DNA from: Pseudomonas inefficax
Lineage (GTDB): Bacteria > Pseudomonadota > Gammaproteobacteria > Pseudomonadales > Pseudomonadaceae
Assembly: GCF_900277125.1 (NCBI RefSeq)
Contig: NZ_OPYN01000098.1
Location: 27,328 to 91,327, forward strand
Length of the DNA: 64,000 bases
Direction of reading: 5' to 3'
Position numbers and translations under genes: made by a program. Positions 1 to 8,376 of this stretch are shown one piece after another. The notes beneath the pieces were generated by a model that did no database searches, was not told the DNA's origin, and was given only the letters and a program-made list of their open reading frames with translations. The number at the start of each line of letters is the position of its first letter. Within the stretch, counting starts at the first letter, position 1.

Positions 1-987
1 CTGCTGCTGGTCGGGCGCAAGGGCGAGCGCAGCTTCAGCCATGTCGAGCAGTTGTCCGGGCGTACCGTGGCCCTGACCAGCGCCAGTGCCGCCGGCCCGT
101 TGATCCAGCAGGTCAACCAACAGCTGGCGCTGCGCAAGCGTGCGCCGATCAAGGTTGAGTGGGTCGACTCGACCCTGGCGGTGGAGGACGTGCTGGAAAT
201 GGTCCAGGCCGGCATCTATCACCTGACCATGGTCGAGCAGCCGATCGCCCGGCGCTGGGCCCGGGTGATGCCGCGCCTGCGCCTGGACAGCCGCGTGCAG
301 CTGGGGGCGCCGCAAGCCATGCGTTGGTATGTGGGGCACGATGCACCGCAGTTGCTGGCCACGGTCGATCGCTTTCTGCAGGGCTACCGCGCGCCCGACA
401 ACCAGGACGCCGCGTTCGAGCGCATCTACCGCCGCCAGTACCGGGTGCACGACCCGCTGGTCAGCAAGAATCGCCAGCGCCTGACCGCGCTGCGTGCCGT
501 GCTGCAGAAGCACGGCGAGGCGCAGCAGATCGACTGGCTCAACCTGGCCGCGCTGGCCTTCAAGGAATCGACGCTCAACCCGGCAGCGCGCGGCACCGGC
601 GGGGCACATGGCCTGATGCAGATCACCCCGTCGGCAGCGCAGCGCGTGGGAGTGAGCAACACCGCCACGGTGGATGGCAATGTCCAGGCCAGTGCCCGCT
701 ACCTGGCGCTGATCCGGCGCAAATTCTTTGCCAGCGCCAAAATCAACGAACGCGAGCGCATGGCTTTCGTGCTGGCGGCCTACAACCTGGGCCCCGAACG
801 GGTCCAGGCCATGCGCGCCGAAGCGCGGCGGCGCGGGCTGAATGGCGACCAGTGGTTCTTTCAGACCGAGCGCATCGCCATGGAGCAGGTGGGCATGGGG
901 CCCGTCAACTTCGTCAATAGCGTCAACAAGTACTTTGTAGCGTTCAATCGGGAGCGTGCTGCGCTGGAGCGGGTGGCGAAGCGCTGA
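1..987 (+). CDS. Membrane-bound lytic transglycosylase, MltF-like (5' truncated by window)
   Basis: The frame is already open at base 1, so the N-terminus is outside the window; 328 residues are visible before TGA at 985-987. The first roughly 130 visible residues look like the second lobe of a periplasmic solute-binding domain. A C-terminal SLT (lysozyme-like) domain follows, with the catalytic glutamate in FKEST, the GLMQIT motif and AAYNLG. That order is the MltF architecture, an outer-membrane enzyme that cleaves the MurNAc-GlcNAc bond of peptidoglycan to give 1,6-anhydro ends. MltF itself is an inference, because the lipobox or signal peptide cannot be seen. Confidence 0.85.
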   Translation: MLLVGRKGERSFSHVEQLSGRTVALTSASAAGPLIQQVNQQLALRKRAPIKVEWVDSTLAVEDVLEMVQAGIYHLTMVEQPIARRWARVMPRLRLDSRVQLGAPQAMRWYVGHDAPQLLATVDRFLQGYRAPDNQDAAFERIYRRQYRVHDPLVSKNRQRLTALRAVLQKHGEAQQIDWLNLAALAFKESTLNPAARGTGGAHGLMQITPSAAQRVGVSNTATVDGNVQASARYLALIRRKFFASAKINERERMAFVLAAYNLGPERVQAMRAEARRRGLNGDQWFFQTERIAMEQVGMGPVNFVNSVNKYFVAFNRERAALERVAKR

Positions 988-1027
988 CAAATCGATTTTG
1001 TCGATTGTTATGTTGGGTTTTTTGCGA

Positions 1028-1055
1028 TTTTCATATCTATTGAATCGATTATGAT
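1028..1055 (+). promoter_or_regulatory. Candidate sigma-70 promoter of the DoxX gene
   Basis: TTTTCA (1028-1033), 16 bases, then TATGAT (1050-1055), in an AT-rich patch between two GC-rich genes and about 45 bases before the ATG at 1101. The -10 is good and the -35 weak. Inferred by eye only. Confidence 0.4.
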
Positions 1056-1100
1056 GACGCCCATCCCAACACAACTTTCCCGCTTCAAGGAGTCTTCGAC

Positions 1101-1538
1101 ATGAACAACGCTACCCTCAACGCTCTGTTCTCTACCCGCGCCGGTGCTGGCCTGAGCGTCATCCGTATCCTGGTCGGCATCATCTTCATCGCGCACGGTG
1201 CGCAAAAACTGTTCGGCATGTTCGGTGGCTATGGCCTGGAAGGCACCGGCCAGTGGATGGAGAGCATCGGCCTGGCCCCGGGTTACCTGATGGCGCTGCT
1301 GTCCGGTAGTGCCGAGTTCTTCGGTGGCCTGGCCCTGGTGATCGGCCTGTTGGCCCGTCCAGCAGCCCTGGTGCTGGCCGTGACCCTGGTGGTGGCGATC
1401 CTCTCGGTGCACATTGGCAACGGCCTGTTCATGTCCAACAACGGCTATGAGTTCGGCCTGGCCCTGCTGGCCGGTACCGTCGCGGTGCTGATCGAAGGCG
1501 CTGGCCGCTTCTCGCTGGACCGCCTGATCGCTCGCTGA
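1101..1538 (+). CDS. DoxX family inner-membrane protein
   Basis: A 145-residue hydrophobic protein with about four membrane segments and the typical DoxX features: an R-[IL]-x-x-G-x-x-F-I-x-H-G-x-Q-K start (residues about 20-36), followed by the GGLAL and LLARPAAL helices. DoxX/DoxD-like proteins are small quinone- or redox-associated membrane proteins of poorly defined function, often linked to oxidative or electrophile stress. The start at ATG 1101 is supported by AAGGAG eight or nine bases upstream. It has its own promoter-like sequence and is followed by a long hairpin, so it is probably monocistronic. Confidence 0.85.
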   Translation: MNNATLNALFSTRAGAGLSVIRILVGIIFIAHGAQKLFGMFGGYGLEGTGQWMESIGLAPGYLMALLSGSAEFFGGLALVIGLLARPAALVLAVTLVVAILSVHIGNGLFMSNNGYEFGLALLAGTVAVLIEGAGRFSLDRLIAR

Positions 1539-1550
1539 TACACCGTGAAC

Positions 1551-1604
1551 GCCAAGATACAAGCCTCAGGCCGATCACTTTCGGCTTGAGGCTTGTATCT
1601 TGGC
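1551..1604 (+). terminator. Long inverted repeat after the DoxX gene
   Basis: An 18-base perfect arm (1551-1568, starting GCCAAGATAC) pairs with 1587-1604, with an inner GCCG/CGGC extension. There is no T-run on the right, so this is a strong hairpin ending the DoxX transcript rather than a classical intrinsic terminator. Confidence 0.6.
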
Positions 1605-1712
1605 GCTTGTAGCTCTAGCATACCGCCTGCGCCGATTTAAACAGCTACTTGCGGGGCGCAGGAAGCCCACCTCCGGGTCATCCGAAATACCGCTAAAGCG
1701 CTGGTTCGGTGA

Positions 1713-1748
1713 CGCCTCCCACCGCTGCCCAGCGGGTTTCGCGAGGCG
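1713..1748 (+). promoter_or_regulatory. Leader hairpin in front of the small gene before greB
   Basis: CGCCTC (1713-1718) pairs with GAGGCG (1743-1748), enclosing CCGCTG (1722-1727) and CAGCGG (1730-1735). The Shine-Dalgarno stretch GGAGAG begins at the base of the stem, 8-13 bases before the ATG at 1761. It may modulate translation; this is an inference from pairing only. Confidence 0.35.
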
Positions 1749-1760
1749 GAGAGAAGCTCC

Positions 1761-2069
1761 ATGAGTTGCCCACGTACCAGTGTCTGTTTGAGCCCCTTGC
1801 CTGCCAGCCAGGCGTCTCGCACACCGCGCATCCTGCTCGGCGGCCAGCATCAACCCACGCTTTTACGTCATCTCGAAGGCCTGTCCCGGCGCAAGGGCCA
1901 GGCGCGTGCATTTCTGATCCAGTTCGCCGATACCGGCTGCCACCTCGCGCAGTATGGCAATGACCGTTTCGACCTGGCCGTGATCCAGGCTCCGGCACCG
2001 GACGAGGCCGCCGAAATCATAGGCCACCTCACCCGTATCGCGCGCCAGGGCCTGATTACCCGCCGCTGA
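1761..2069 (+). CDS. Conserved hypothetical protein upstream of greB
   Basis: A 102-residue protein I cannot assign to a named family. The N-terminal 35 residues are Ser/Pro/Arg-rich. Residues about 45-100 look like a small alpha/beta fold (ARAFLIQFADTG, FDLAVIQAP, AEIIGHLTRIAR). Coding status is supported by a GGAGAG ribosome site, by the 11-base gap to greB on the same strand, and by Pseudomonas-like codon use. It is probably co-transcribed with greB. No signal peptide or membrane segment is visible. Confidence 0.6.
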   Translation: MSCPRTSVCLSPLPASQASRTPRILLGGQHQPTLLRHLEGLSRRKGQARAFLIQFADTGCHLAQYGNDRFDLAVIQAPAPDEAAEIIGHLTRIARQGLITRR

Positions 2070-2080
2070 GGAGCGCGCTG

Positions 2081-2554
2081 TTGAGTACCAACATCATCAC
2101 CACGGAAGGCCATGAGGCGCTGAAGAAAGAGCTGGACCACCTGTGGCGAGTGTACCGCCCGGAAATTACCCAGAAGGTTACCTGGGCGGCATCGCTGGGC
2201 GACCGCAGCGAGAACGCCGACTACCAGTACAACAAGAAGCTGCTGCGCGAGATCGACCGTCGGGTGCGTTACCTGCGCAAGCGCCTTGAGGATGTAAAGG
2301 TAGTGGCCTACTCGCCGCAGCAGGAGGGCAAGGTGTTTTTCGGGGCCTGGGTGGAGATCGAGAACGATGAGGGCGAGACGATGAAGTTTCGCATTGTCGG
2401 TTATGACGAGATCTATGGGCGCAATGACTACATCTCGATCGACTCGCCCATGGCGCGTGCCCTGCTGAAGAAGGAGGAGGGTGATGAGGTGGTGGTGCAC
2501 ACGCCTACTGGTGAAGCGACTTGGTATGTGAACCGCATCAGCTACGGCCAGTGA
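2081..2554 (+). CDS. greB: Transcription elongation factor GreB
   Basis: 157 residues, the usual GreB length. The N-terminal coiled-coil (residues about 1-75) carries the acidic tip D-R-S-E-N-A-D-Y-Q-Y that reaches the RNA polymerase active site and stimulates cleavage of backtracked RNA. The C-terminal FKBP-like domain (about 80-157) includes the conserved SIDSPMARALL. GreB rather than GreA is indicated by the YNKKLLREIDRRVRYLRKRLE helix, rich in basic residues. The start is TTG 2081, chosen because GAGGAG lies at the right distance and the next in-frame starts would cut the coiled-coil. Confidence 0.95.
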   Translation: MSTNIITTEGHEALKKELDHLWRVYRPEITQKVTWAASLGDRSENADYQYNKKLLREIDRRVRYLRKRLEDVKVVAYSPQQEGKVFFGAWVEIENDEGETMKFRIVGYDEIYGRNDYISIDSPMARALLKKEEGDEVVVHTPTGEATWYVNRISYGQ

Positions 2555-2564
2555 TCTGGTGTTG

Positions 2565-2674
2565 CCTGTGCCGGCCTCTTCGCGAGTAAACCCGCTCCCA
2601 CAGGTCCGACACAGGTTTCAAGTATTGTGGCGAACCTGTGGGAGCGGGTTTACCCGCGAAGAGGCCGGCACAGG
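2565..2674. repeat. REP doublet (REPIN) 1, GGGTAAACCC family
   Basis: Two REP arms face each other (left 2565-2604, right 2634-2674) with core GCGGGTTTACCCGC on the right. The left arm has one change, GCGAGTAAACCCGC. It lies between the convergent ends of greB and the ABC permease gene, where the hairpin could protect or end both transcripts. Confidence 0.9.
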
Positions 2675-2680
2675 AAGCCA

Positions 2681-5188
2681 TCAACTCTCGCGCAAAACCG
2701 CCAACGGGCTGGCATTCAACGCCCGCCGCGTTCCCAGCACCCCCGCACCACCCACCAATAGCGCCCCTGCCAGCGGCAACACCAGCAACCACACATGCGG
2801 GCTCCATTGCAGGTCGAAGGCATAGCGGTACAGCACCAGGGTAATCAGTTCGCACCCGACCGCTGCCAGCAAGCCGCTGGCCGCCCCCAGCAAGCCGAAC
2901 TCGATCCGCCGTGCCTTGACCAGCAATGGCCGCGCCGCGCCCAACGCACGTAGCAAGGCACCCTGGCGAATGCGCTCGTCCAGCGTCGCCTGCAAACCAG
3001 CGAACAACACCGCCAGCCCGGCTGCCAGCACGAACAGCAACACATACTCCACCGCCAGGGTCACCTGGGCGAGGATGCTGCGCAGCTGATCGAGCAAGGC
3101 GTCCACCTGCAGGATGGTCACCGCCGGGAATGCGCGTGACAGCGCCACCACATCCAGGTCATGGCCCGGAGCCAGATAGAAGCTGGTCAGGTAGGTGGTC
3201 GGCAATCCCTGCAGCGTGCCGGGTTGGAAGATCATGTAGAAGTTCGGCTGGAAGCTGTCCCAGTGCACGCTGCGCAGGCTGCTGACCCGGGCCTGGCGCT
3301 GCTGGCCGCCGATGTCGAAGGTCAGCAGGTCGCCCAGTTGCAGTTTCAGGCTGCTGGCCAGTTCCGCCTCTACCGACACACCGGGGGTTTCATCTTCGGC
3401 TGGCAACGCCTGCCACCAATTGCCGCTCGCCAGTGTGTTGCCTTCGGGCAGTTCGGCCGCCCAGGTCAGGCTGAGGTCGCGCTGCACGGCGCGCTCGCCT
3501 GCCGAGTCCTTGCTGACCACCTGCTGCACCGGTTGCTCGTTGATACGCACCAGGCGGCCAGGTGTCACCGGGTACAGCGGCGCCGAGGTGGCGTTGACCT
3601 GCTGCAGGTGTTGGGCGAAGGGCTCACGATCATCCGGCAGGATGTTCAGGGCGAAATGGTTGGGTGCATCCTTGGGCAACTGCGCTTGCCAGGTGTCGAG
3701 CAGTTCCGCGCGCAGCAGCGCGACCAGGGCCATGGCCAGCAGGATCAGGCCAAAGGCCAGAGCCTGGCCCGCAGCGGCCATTGGGTGGCGCAGCAGTTGG
3801 CCCAGCCCCAGGCGCCAGGTCAGAGGGGCCCCAGCCAGCAATTGGCGCAGGCTGCGCAAACCGAGCAGCAGCAGGCCACCGAGCAGCAGCGCGGCGACCA
3901 GGCCGCCACCGAGCAGGGCGAAGGTGAGCAGCAGGTCGAGGCTCAGGCGCCACATGATCAAGCCCAGGGCAAACAGGGCCGCGCCGTACACCAGCCAGCT
4001 GCTGGGCGGTATCGGCAGCAGGTCGCGGCGTAGCACGCGCAGCGGTGGCACCTGGCCCAGCGCGGCGATTGGCGGCAGGGCGAAACCAGCCAGGGCCACC
4101 AGCCCGGTAGCGATACCGGCCATGGCCGGGACGATGCCGCCTGCAGGCACTACGCTTGGCAGCAGGCCATGCAGCAGGCGGAACAGGCCCAGTTGGGCCA
4201 GCCAGCCGAGCAGGGCGCCGGCCAGCGCGGCGACCAGGCCAAGCATGGCCAATTGCAGGCAGTACAGGCCCAGTGCCTGGCGGCGCGAAAGGCCGAGGCA
4301 GCGCAGCAGGGCGCTGGCGTCCAGGCGGCGTGCGGCATAGCGGCTGGCCGACAGCGCCACGGCGACGCCTGCCAGCAGCACTGCCACCAGGCTGGCCATG
4401 TTCAGGTAGCGCTCGGCCTTGCCCAGTGCGCCGCCGACCTGCTGGTTGCCGTCGCGGGTGTCGCGCAGGCGCTGGTTGGCGGCCAGGTCCTTTTTCAGTG
4501 CCTCGCGGTACCGGGCCAATGCTTCGGCATCGCCGCGCCACAGGTCGCGGTAGGTGACCCGGCTGCCCGGCTGGATCACGCCGGTGGCTTGCAGGTCGGC
4601 CAGGTTCATCATTACCCGTGGGGTAAGGCTGTAGAAATTGTTGGCGCGGTCCGGTTCGTAGGTCAGCACGCGGCTCATTCGCAGCGTCTTCATGCCCACA
4701 TCGATGCTGTCGCCAACCTTCAGCCCCAGCGCCGCCAGCAGGCGTGGTTCAACCCATGCTTCCCCAGGTGCCGGGCCGCCTCCCGGGGTTTCTGCGGCAT
4801 ACGGCGCCGCGGCGCTGCGCACTTGCCCGCGCAACGGGTAGGCACCATCGGCAGCCTTGACGCTGGACAGCTGGATGCCGTTGTCGCCGCCGACCACGCT
4901 GGTGAACTCGACCACCTGGGCGTGGCGCAGGCCTAGCGCCTTGCCAGCCTCGATCTGCTGGTCGCGGGCCGGGGCGCTGCCCTGCAGCACCAGGTCGGCA
5001 CCGAGGAACTCGCTGGCGCGCAGTTGCATGGCACCGTTGAGACGGGCACCGAAATAGCCGATGGCAGTACTCGCCGCCACCGCCACCACCAGGGCGAAGA
5101 ACAGCACGCGCACCTCGCTGGCGCGAATGTCGCGCAGCAGCTGGCGCAGGGCCAGGCCGCACAGGCGGGACAGCGGCATGTGGTTCAT
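2681..5188 (-). CDS. ABC transporter permease, FtsX/MacB-type (YbbP-like)
   Basis: 835 residues. An N-terminal membrane helix (about 18-45) precedes a large periplasmic MacB-type domain; four helices and a second periplasmic domain follow, and the protein ends in three more helices with an FtsX core (GALLRALGAAR... VGCELITLVLYRYAFD). This two-FtsX-domain layout is that of YbbP-like permeases next to tesA. Substrates of this subfamily are not firmly established; export or extraction of a lipid or lipoprotein-like substrate is the usual guess. It is translationally coupled to the ATPase: its ATG at 5188 shares one base with the ATPase stop (TGATG). Confidence 0.88.
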   Translation of the reverse strand: MNHMPLSRLCGLALRQLLRDIRASEVRVLFFALVVAVAASTAIGYFGARLNGAMQLRASEFLGADLVLQGSAPARDQQIEAGKALGLRHAQVVEFTSVVGGDNGIQLSSVKAADGAYPLRGQVRSAAAPYAAETPGGGPAPGEAWVEPRLLAALGLKVGDSIDVGMKTLRMSRVLTYEPDRANNFYSLTPRVMMNLADLQATGVIQPGSRVTYRDLWRGDAEALARYREALKKDLAANQRLRDTRDGNQQVGGALGKAERYLNMASLVAVLLAGVAVALSASRYAARRLDASALLRCLGLSRRQALGLYCLQLAMLGLVAALAGALLGWLAQLGLFRLLHGLLPSVVPAGGIVPAMAGIATGLVALAGFALPPIAALGQVPPLRVLRRDLLPIPPSSWLVYGAALFALGLIMWRLSLDLLLTFALLGGGLVAALLLGGLLLLGLRSLRQLLAGAPLTWRLGLGQLLRHPMAAAGQALAFGLILLAMALVALLRAELLDTWQAQLPKDAPNHFALNILPDDREPFAQHLQQVNATSAPLYPVTPGRLVRINEQPVQQVVSKDSAGERAVQRDLSLTWAAELPEGNTLASGNWWQALPAEDETPGVSVEAELASSLKLQLGDLLTFDIGGQQRQARVSSLRSVHWDSFQPNFYMIFQPGTLQGLPTTYLTSFYLAPGHDLDVVALSRAFPAVTILQVDALLDQLRSILAQVTLAVEYVLLFVLAAGLAVLFAGLQATLDERIRQGALLRALGAARPLLVKARRIEFGLLGAASGLLAAVGCELITLVLYRYAFDLQWSPHVWLLVLPLAGALLVGGAGVLGTRRALNASPLAVLRES

Positions 5189-5871
5189 CAGGCCTCCACC
5201 GGGGCCACCAGGCGGCCCGCATCCAGGCGGATCTGGCGACGGCAGCGCCGGGCCAGGCGTTCGTCATGGGTAACCAGCACCAGGGTGGTGCCGCGCTCCT
5301 TGTTCAGTTCGAACAGCAGGTCGCTGATGCGCTCGCCGGTGTGGCTGTCGAGGTTGCCGGTGGGTTCGTCGGCGAACAGCACTGCCGGTTGCGCGGCGAA
5401 GGCGCGGGCGATGGCTACCCGTTGCTGTTCGCCGCCCGAAAGCTGGCGCGGGGTGTGGCTCAGACGCTTGCCCAGGCCGACCCGTTCGAGCAGGGTGCGT
5501 GCGTGTTCGCGGGCATCGCGGCGGCCGTCCAGCTCCAGCGGCAGCATGACGTTTTCCAGGGCGTTGAGGCTGTCGAGCAGCTGGAACGACTGGAACACGA
5601 AGCCCACATGTTCGGCGCGCACCCGCGCGCGTTGGTCTTCATCCAGCGGCCCCAGGTCGTGGCCAGCGAGGATGACCTTGCCGGCACTGGGCTGGTCGAG
5701 GCCGGCAAGCAGGCCGAGCAGGGTCGACTTGCCCGAGCCCGAGGCGCCGACGATGGCCAGGCTGTCGCCTTGAGCCAAGTCGAGCGACAGCGCGTGCAAG
5801 ATAGTCAGGTCACCTTCCGCGCTGGGGACCACTTTGCTAAGGTTCTGCGCAACGAGAATGCTGGGGCCCAT
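5188..5871 (-). CDS. ABC transporter ATP-binding protein (YbbA/LolD-like)
   Basis: 227 residues with Walker A GASGSGKST (about residue 40), Q-loop FQSFQLL, signature LSGGEQQR, Walker B VLFADEPTGNLD and the H-loop VTHDE. This is the compact LolD/MacB-type ATPase that partners FtsX-like permeases. The start at 5871 gives the family length; the open frame continues upstream to 6285, but only as antisense to tesA. Its ATG overlaps the CATG shared with the divergent tesA leader, so its promoter must lie within tesA DNA. It forms an operon with the permease. Confidence 0.9.
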   Translation of the reverse strand: MGPSILVAQNLSKVVPSAEGDLTILHALSLDLAQGDSLAIVGASGSGKSTLLGLLAGLDQPSAGKVILAGHDLGPLDEDQRARVRAEHVGFVFQSFQLLDSLNALENVMLPLELDGRRDAREHARTLLERVGLGKRLSHTPRQLSGGEQQRVAIARAFAAQPAVLFADEPTGNLDSHTGERISDLLFELNKERGTTLVLVTHDERLARRCRRQIRLDAGRLVAPVEA

Positions 5872-5881
5872 GGAGAATCCG

Positions 5882-6487
5882 ATGCGAGTGTGGTGGTTGA
5901 GTGCCGGTCTGGCCTTGTATTGCCTGGCCCAGAGCGCGGCGGCGGGAACACTGCTGGTTGTCGGCGATAGTATCAGCGCCGGTTTTGGCCTGGATACCCG
6001 CCAGGGCTGGGTTTCCCTGTTGCAGGCCCGCCTGAAGGATGAAGGTTTCGACGACAGAGTGGTCAATGCATCGATCAGCGGCGACACCAGTGCAGGTGGC
6101 CAGGCGCGGCTGCCGGCGCTGCTTGCAGCACACAAGCCGAGCCTGGTGGTGCTGGAGCTTGGTGGCAACGATGGCCTGCGCGGGCAGCCGCCAGCGCAAT
6201 TGCAACAAAATCTTGCCTCGATGATCGAGAGTTCGCAAAAGGCCGGTGCCAAGGTAGTACTGCTTGGCATGCGCCTGCCACCCAATTATGGCGTGCGCTA
6301 CACCACCGCCTTCGCCCAGGTGTATGAACAGCTGGCGACAGAAAAACAGGTTCCGCTGGTGCCTTTTTTTCTCGAGGGGGTAGGGGGCGTGCCTGAGTTG
6401 ATGCAGGCGGATGGCATTCACCCGGCACAGGCCGCCCAGCAGCGCCTGCTGGAAAATGCCTGGCCGGCGATAAAACCCTTGCTGTGA
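5882..6487 (+). CDS. tesA: Esterase TesA (thioesterase I / lysophospholipase L1, SGNH family)
   Basis: 201 residues. A signal peptide of about 20 residues ends near AQSAAAG, so the enzyme is periplasmic. The GDSL blocks are all present: VVGDSIS (catalytic Ser), a conserved Gly in block II, GGND (block III) and DGIHP with the catalytic Asp and His. TesA hydrolyses acyl thioesters, esters and lysophospholipids. ATG 5882 is preferred because GGAG lies six bases upstream; ATG 5870 in the same frame would add four residues. The pairing with a divergent YbbAP-type ABC operon is the classic context. Confidence 0.95.
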   Translation: MRVWWLSAGLALYCLAQSAAAGTLLVVGDSISAGFGLDTRQGWVSLLQARLKDEGFDDRVVNASISGDTSAGGQARLPALLAAHKPSLVVLELGGNDGLRGQPPAQLQQNLASMIESSQKAGAKVVLLGMRLPPNYGVRYTTAFAQVYEQLATEKQVPLVPFFLEGVGGVPELMQADGIHPAQAAQQRLLENAWPAIKPLL

Positions 6488-6545
6488 CGCTTTAAACGGC
6501 GCCGGCTTTCGGCTAATGTTGCGCCCCCCGTTTCGAGTGCCACCG

Positions 6546-6836
6546 ATGCCGCGCCCTGCCTGGTCCCTGTATGCCTACCAACTGATCGAGCCTGATGAGC
6601 AGCTCGACCTGTTTGCCTGCCAGGAAATCCGCGTTCACCTCGTGGCCCGTCAGCTCGAGCTGGGCGTACCGGCCGATCGCACGCTGTGCGGTGGCCTGCT
6701 GCCGGCGCAACCGCGGTGGTCGGGGGTGCCGCGCTCGATCTACCGCGACGGCCGCCTGTGCGACCTGTGCCGCGCCATCCTCGATGCCCAGCGGCGCGGC
6801 ATGCGCCCGGTGTGGCCGGAGCTGCAGGGTAGCTGA
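6546..6836 (+). CDS. Conserved hypothetical protein with CxxC motif
   Basis: A 96-residue soluble protein of unknown function. It carries four cysteines (DLFACQ, TLCGG, RLCDLC), the last two as a CxxC near residue 78, which could bind a metal or be redox active. The N-terminus MPRPAWSLYAYQLIEPDEQLD has no signal peptide. It lies between tesA and an L,D-transpeptidase gene on the same strand, with gaps of 58 and 111 bases. The start at 6546 is the first ATG that keeps the protein Pseudomonas-like. I do not recognise the family. Confidence 0.55.
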   Translation: MPRPAWSLYAYQLIEPDEQLDLFACQEIRVHLVARQLELGVPADRTLCGGLLPAQPRWSGVPRSIYRDGRLCDLCRAILDAQRRGMRPVWPELQGS

Positions 6837-6947
6837 ACACCGCACCTTTCATCATCTGAAACGCTTGCATGGCGCCAATGCCTCCCGCTTGCATCGGCGC
6901 GGGTGTACAATCGATCCTCTTGACCCACCTTTCGAAGGATTTACCGG

Positions 6948-7925
6948 ATGTTGCCGCGCTTTCCTGCCGTCACCCGTAGCCTGTCCCTGGCCGCCCTGCT
7001 GGTAGCAGGCCCCGCTGCTGCGCTGGAGCTGCCACTGCCACCACCCGGTGAAGACATCATCGGCCAGGTGCAGGTGATCAAGGCAAAGTACGAGGACACG
7101 TTCGCCGATATCGGCACTGCCAACGACCTCGGCTACCTGGAAATGATCGCCGCCAACCCGGGGGTGGACCCATGGCTGCCAGGTGCCGGCACCGAGATCA
7201 TTCTGCCGACCCGCTACATCCTGCCGCCTGGCCCGCGTGAGGGCATCGTCATCAACCTGGCCGAGTACCGCCTGTACTACTTCCCGAAAGGGCAGAACGT
7301 GGTGCATACCTTCCCGCTGGGGATCGGCCGTGAAGGTTGGGGGTCGCCGATCGCCAATACCAAGATCACCGCCAAGACGCCGAACCCGACCTGGACCCCG
7401 CCAGCGTCGATCCGTGCCGAGCACGCGGCTGACGGCGACATCCTGCCGAGCGTGGTGCCGGCCGGCCCGGACAACCCGCTGGGGCCGTTCAAGTTCACCC
7501 TCGGCGTGCCGGGCTACCTGATCCATGGTTCGAACAAGAAGTTCGGCATTGGCATGCGTACCAGCCACGGTTGCTTCCGCATGCTCAACAACAACGTGCT
7601 GGAGTTGTCGAAGATGGTCCCGGTGGGTACGCCGGTGCGCATCATCAACGAGCCCTACAAGTTCGGTATCAGTGGCGGCAAGGTCTATCTGGAGGCGCAC
7701 ACGCCGCTGGACGACCAGGGTAATCCGTCGGTGGTCGATAAACACACTGCTGTTATCAACGCCTTGCTCAAGCGTGAGGATCTGGCCAATAACCTGCGCA
7801 TGAACTGGGACATGGTGCGTGACGTGGTGGCCGCGGAAGATGGCATGCCGGTGGAAATTGCCGTGCCGACTGAAAACCAGGGTGGCGCACCGATGGTTTC
7901 GAGCATTCCGCCCGAACTGCAGTAA
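6948..7925 (+). CDS. L,D-transpeptidase (ErfK/YbiS/YcfS/YnhG family)
   Basis: 325 residues. A signal peptide ends at about residue 24 (AGPAAA). A LysM-like peptidoglycan-binding stretch follows (about 36-88, with YLEMIAANPGVDPWLPGAGTEIILPT), then a YkuD catalytic domain (about 96-230). The YkuD signature is complete: HGSNKKFGIGMRTSHGC-F-R-M, with catalytic His, Ser-His-Gly-Cys and Arg. In the periplasm such enzymes form 3-3 crosslinks or attach Braun-type lipoprotein to peptidoglycan. The next gene, convergent, encodes the lipoprotein OprI, which makes OprI attachment an attractive role, but that is only inferred from context. Confidence 0.93.
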   Translation: MLPRFPAVTRSLSLAALLVAGPAAALELPLPPPGEDIIGQVQVIKAKYEDTFADIGTANDLGYLEMIAANPGVDPWLPGAGTEIILPTRYILPPGPREGIVINLAEYRLYYFPKGQNVVHTFPLGIGREGWGSPIANTKITAKTPNPTWTPPASIRAEHAADGDILPSVVPAGPDNPLGPFKFTLGVPGYLIHGSNKKFGIGMRTSHGCFRMLNNNVLELSKMVPVGTPVRIINEPYKFGISGGKVYLEAHTPLDDQGNPSVVDKHTAVINALLKREDLANNLRMNWDMVRDVVAAEDGMPVEIAVPTENQGGAPMVSSIPPELQ

Positions 7926-7944
7926 GGTAATTGCGACACACCCG

Positions 7945-7968
7945 GGCCTGCCTTAGTGCAGGCCTTTT
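7945..7968 (+). terminator. Intrinsic terminator of the L,D-transpeptidase gene
   Basis: Stem GGCCTGC (7945-7951) with GCAGGCC (7958-7964), a six-base loop, then TTTT and a pyrimidine-rich tail. Confidence 0.8.
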
Positions 7969-8011
7969 CGTTTCTGCCTGGCGCGTTTGCCTTGTGCGCG
8001 GGCAATAAAAA

Positions 8012-8035
8012 AGCCGACCCACAAGTGGGTCGGCT
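8012..8035 (-). terminator. Intrinsic terminator of oprI
   Basis: An 11-base perfect stem AGCCGACCCAC/GTGGGTCGGCT around a two-base AA loop. On the minus strand it is followed directly by a run of six T. It is placed 23 bases after the oprI stop codon. Confidence 0.92.
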
Positions 8036-8057
8036 CCATAACAATCCGTGAGGATTA

Positions 8058-8309
8058 TTACTTGCGGCTGGCTTTGTCCAGCATACGCAGAGCGCGCTCG
8101 TTGGCTTCGTCAGCGGTCTGCTGAGCCTTCTGAGCGGCTGCCAGTGCGTCGTCAGCCTTACGGTAGGCTTCGTCTGCACGAGCTTGAGCGCGAGCTGCTG
8201 CGTCTTCAGTCGCAGTCAGACGAGCTTCGGTTTCTTTGGATACGCTGCTGCAACCGGTAGCCAGAACTGCGGCCAGAGCCAGAGCAGAGAATTTCAGAAC
8301 GTTGTTCAT
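8058..8309 (-). CDS. oprI: Major outer membrane lipoprotein OprI (Lpp-type)
   Basis: 83 residues, the exact length of Pseudomonas OprI. The signal peptide [20 protein letters not shown] ends at the lipobox, giving acylated Cys20. The mature part is an alpha-helical, alanine-rich heptad repeat (about 25-78) that trimerises, and the C-terminus LDKASRK provides the terminal Lys used for covalent linkage to peptidoglycan in this family. A strong GGGGAA ribosome site, its own terminator and an AT-rich upstream region fit one of the most abundant proteins of the cell. Confidence 0.97.
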   Translation of the reverse strand: MNNVLKFSALALAAVLATGCSSVSKETEARLTATEDAAARAQARADEAYRKADDALAAAQKAQQTADEANERALRMLDKASRK

Positions 8310-8376
8310 CGTGTTCCCCTTCAAGGACTTTCTATTAAATAGCCATCTCTCGGAAAAGAGAAACTGGCCGGCGTAC

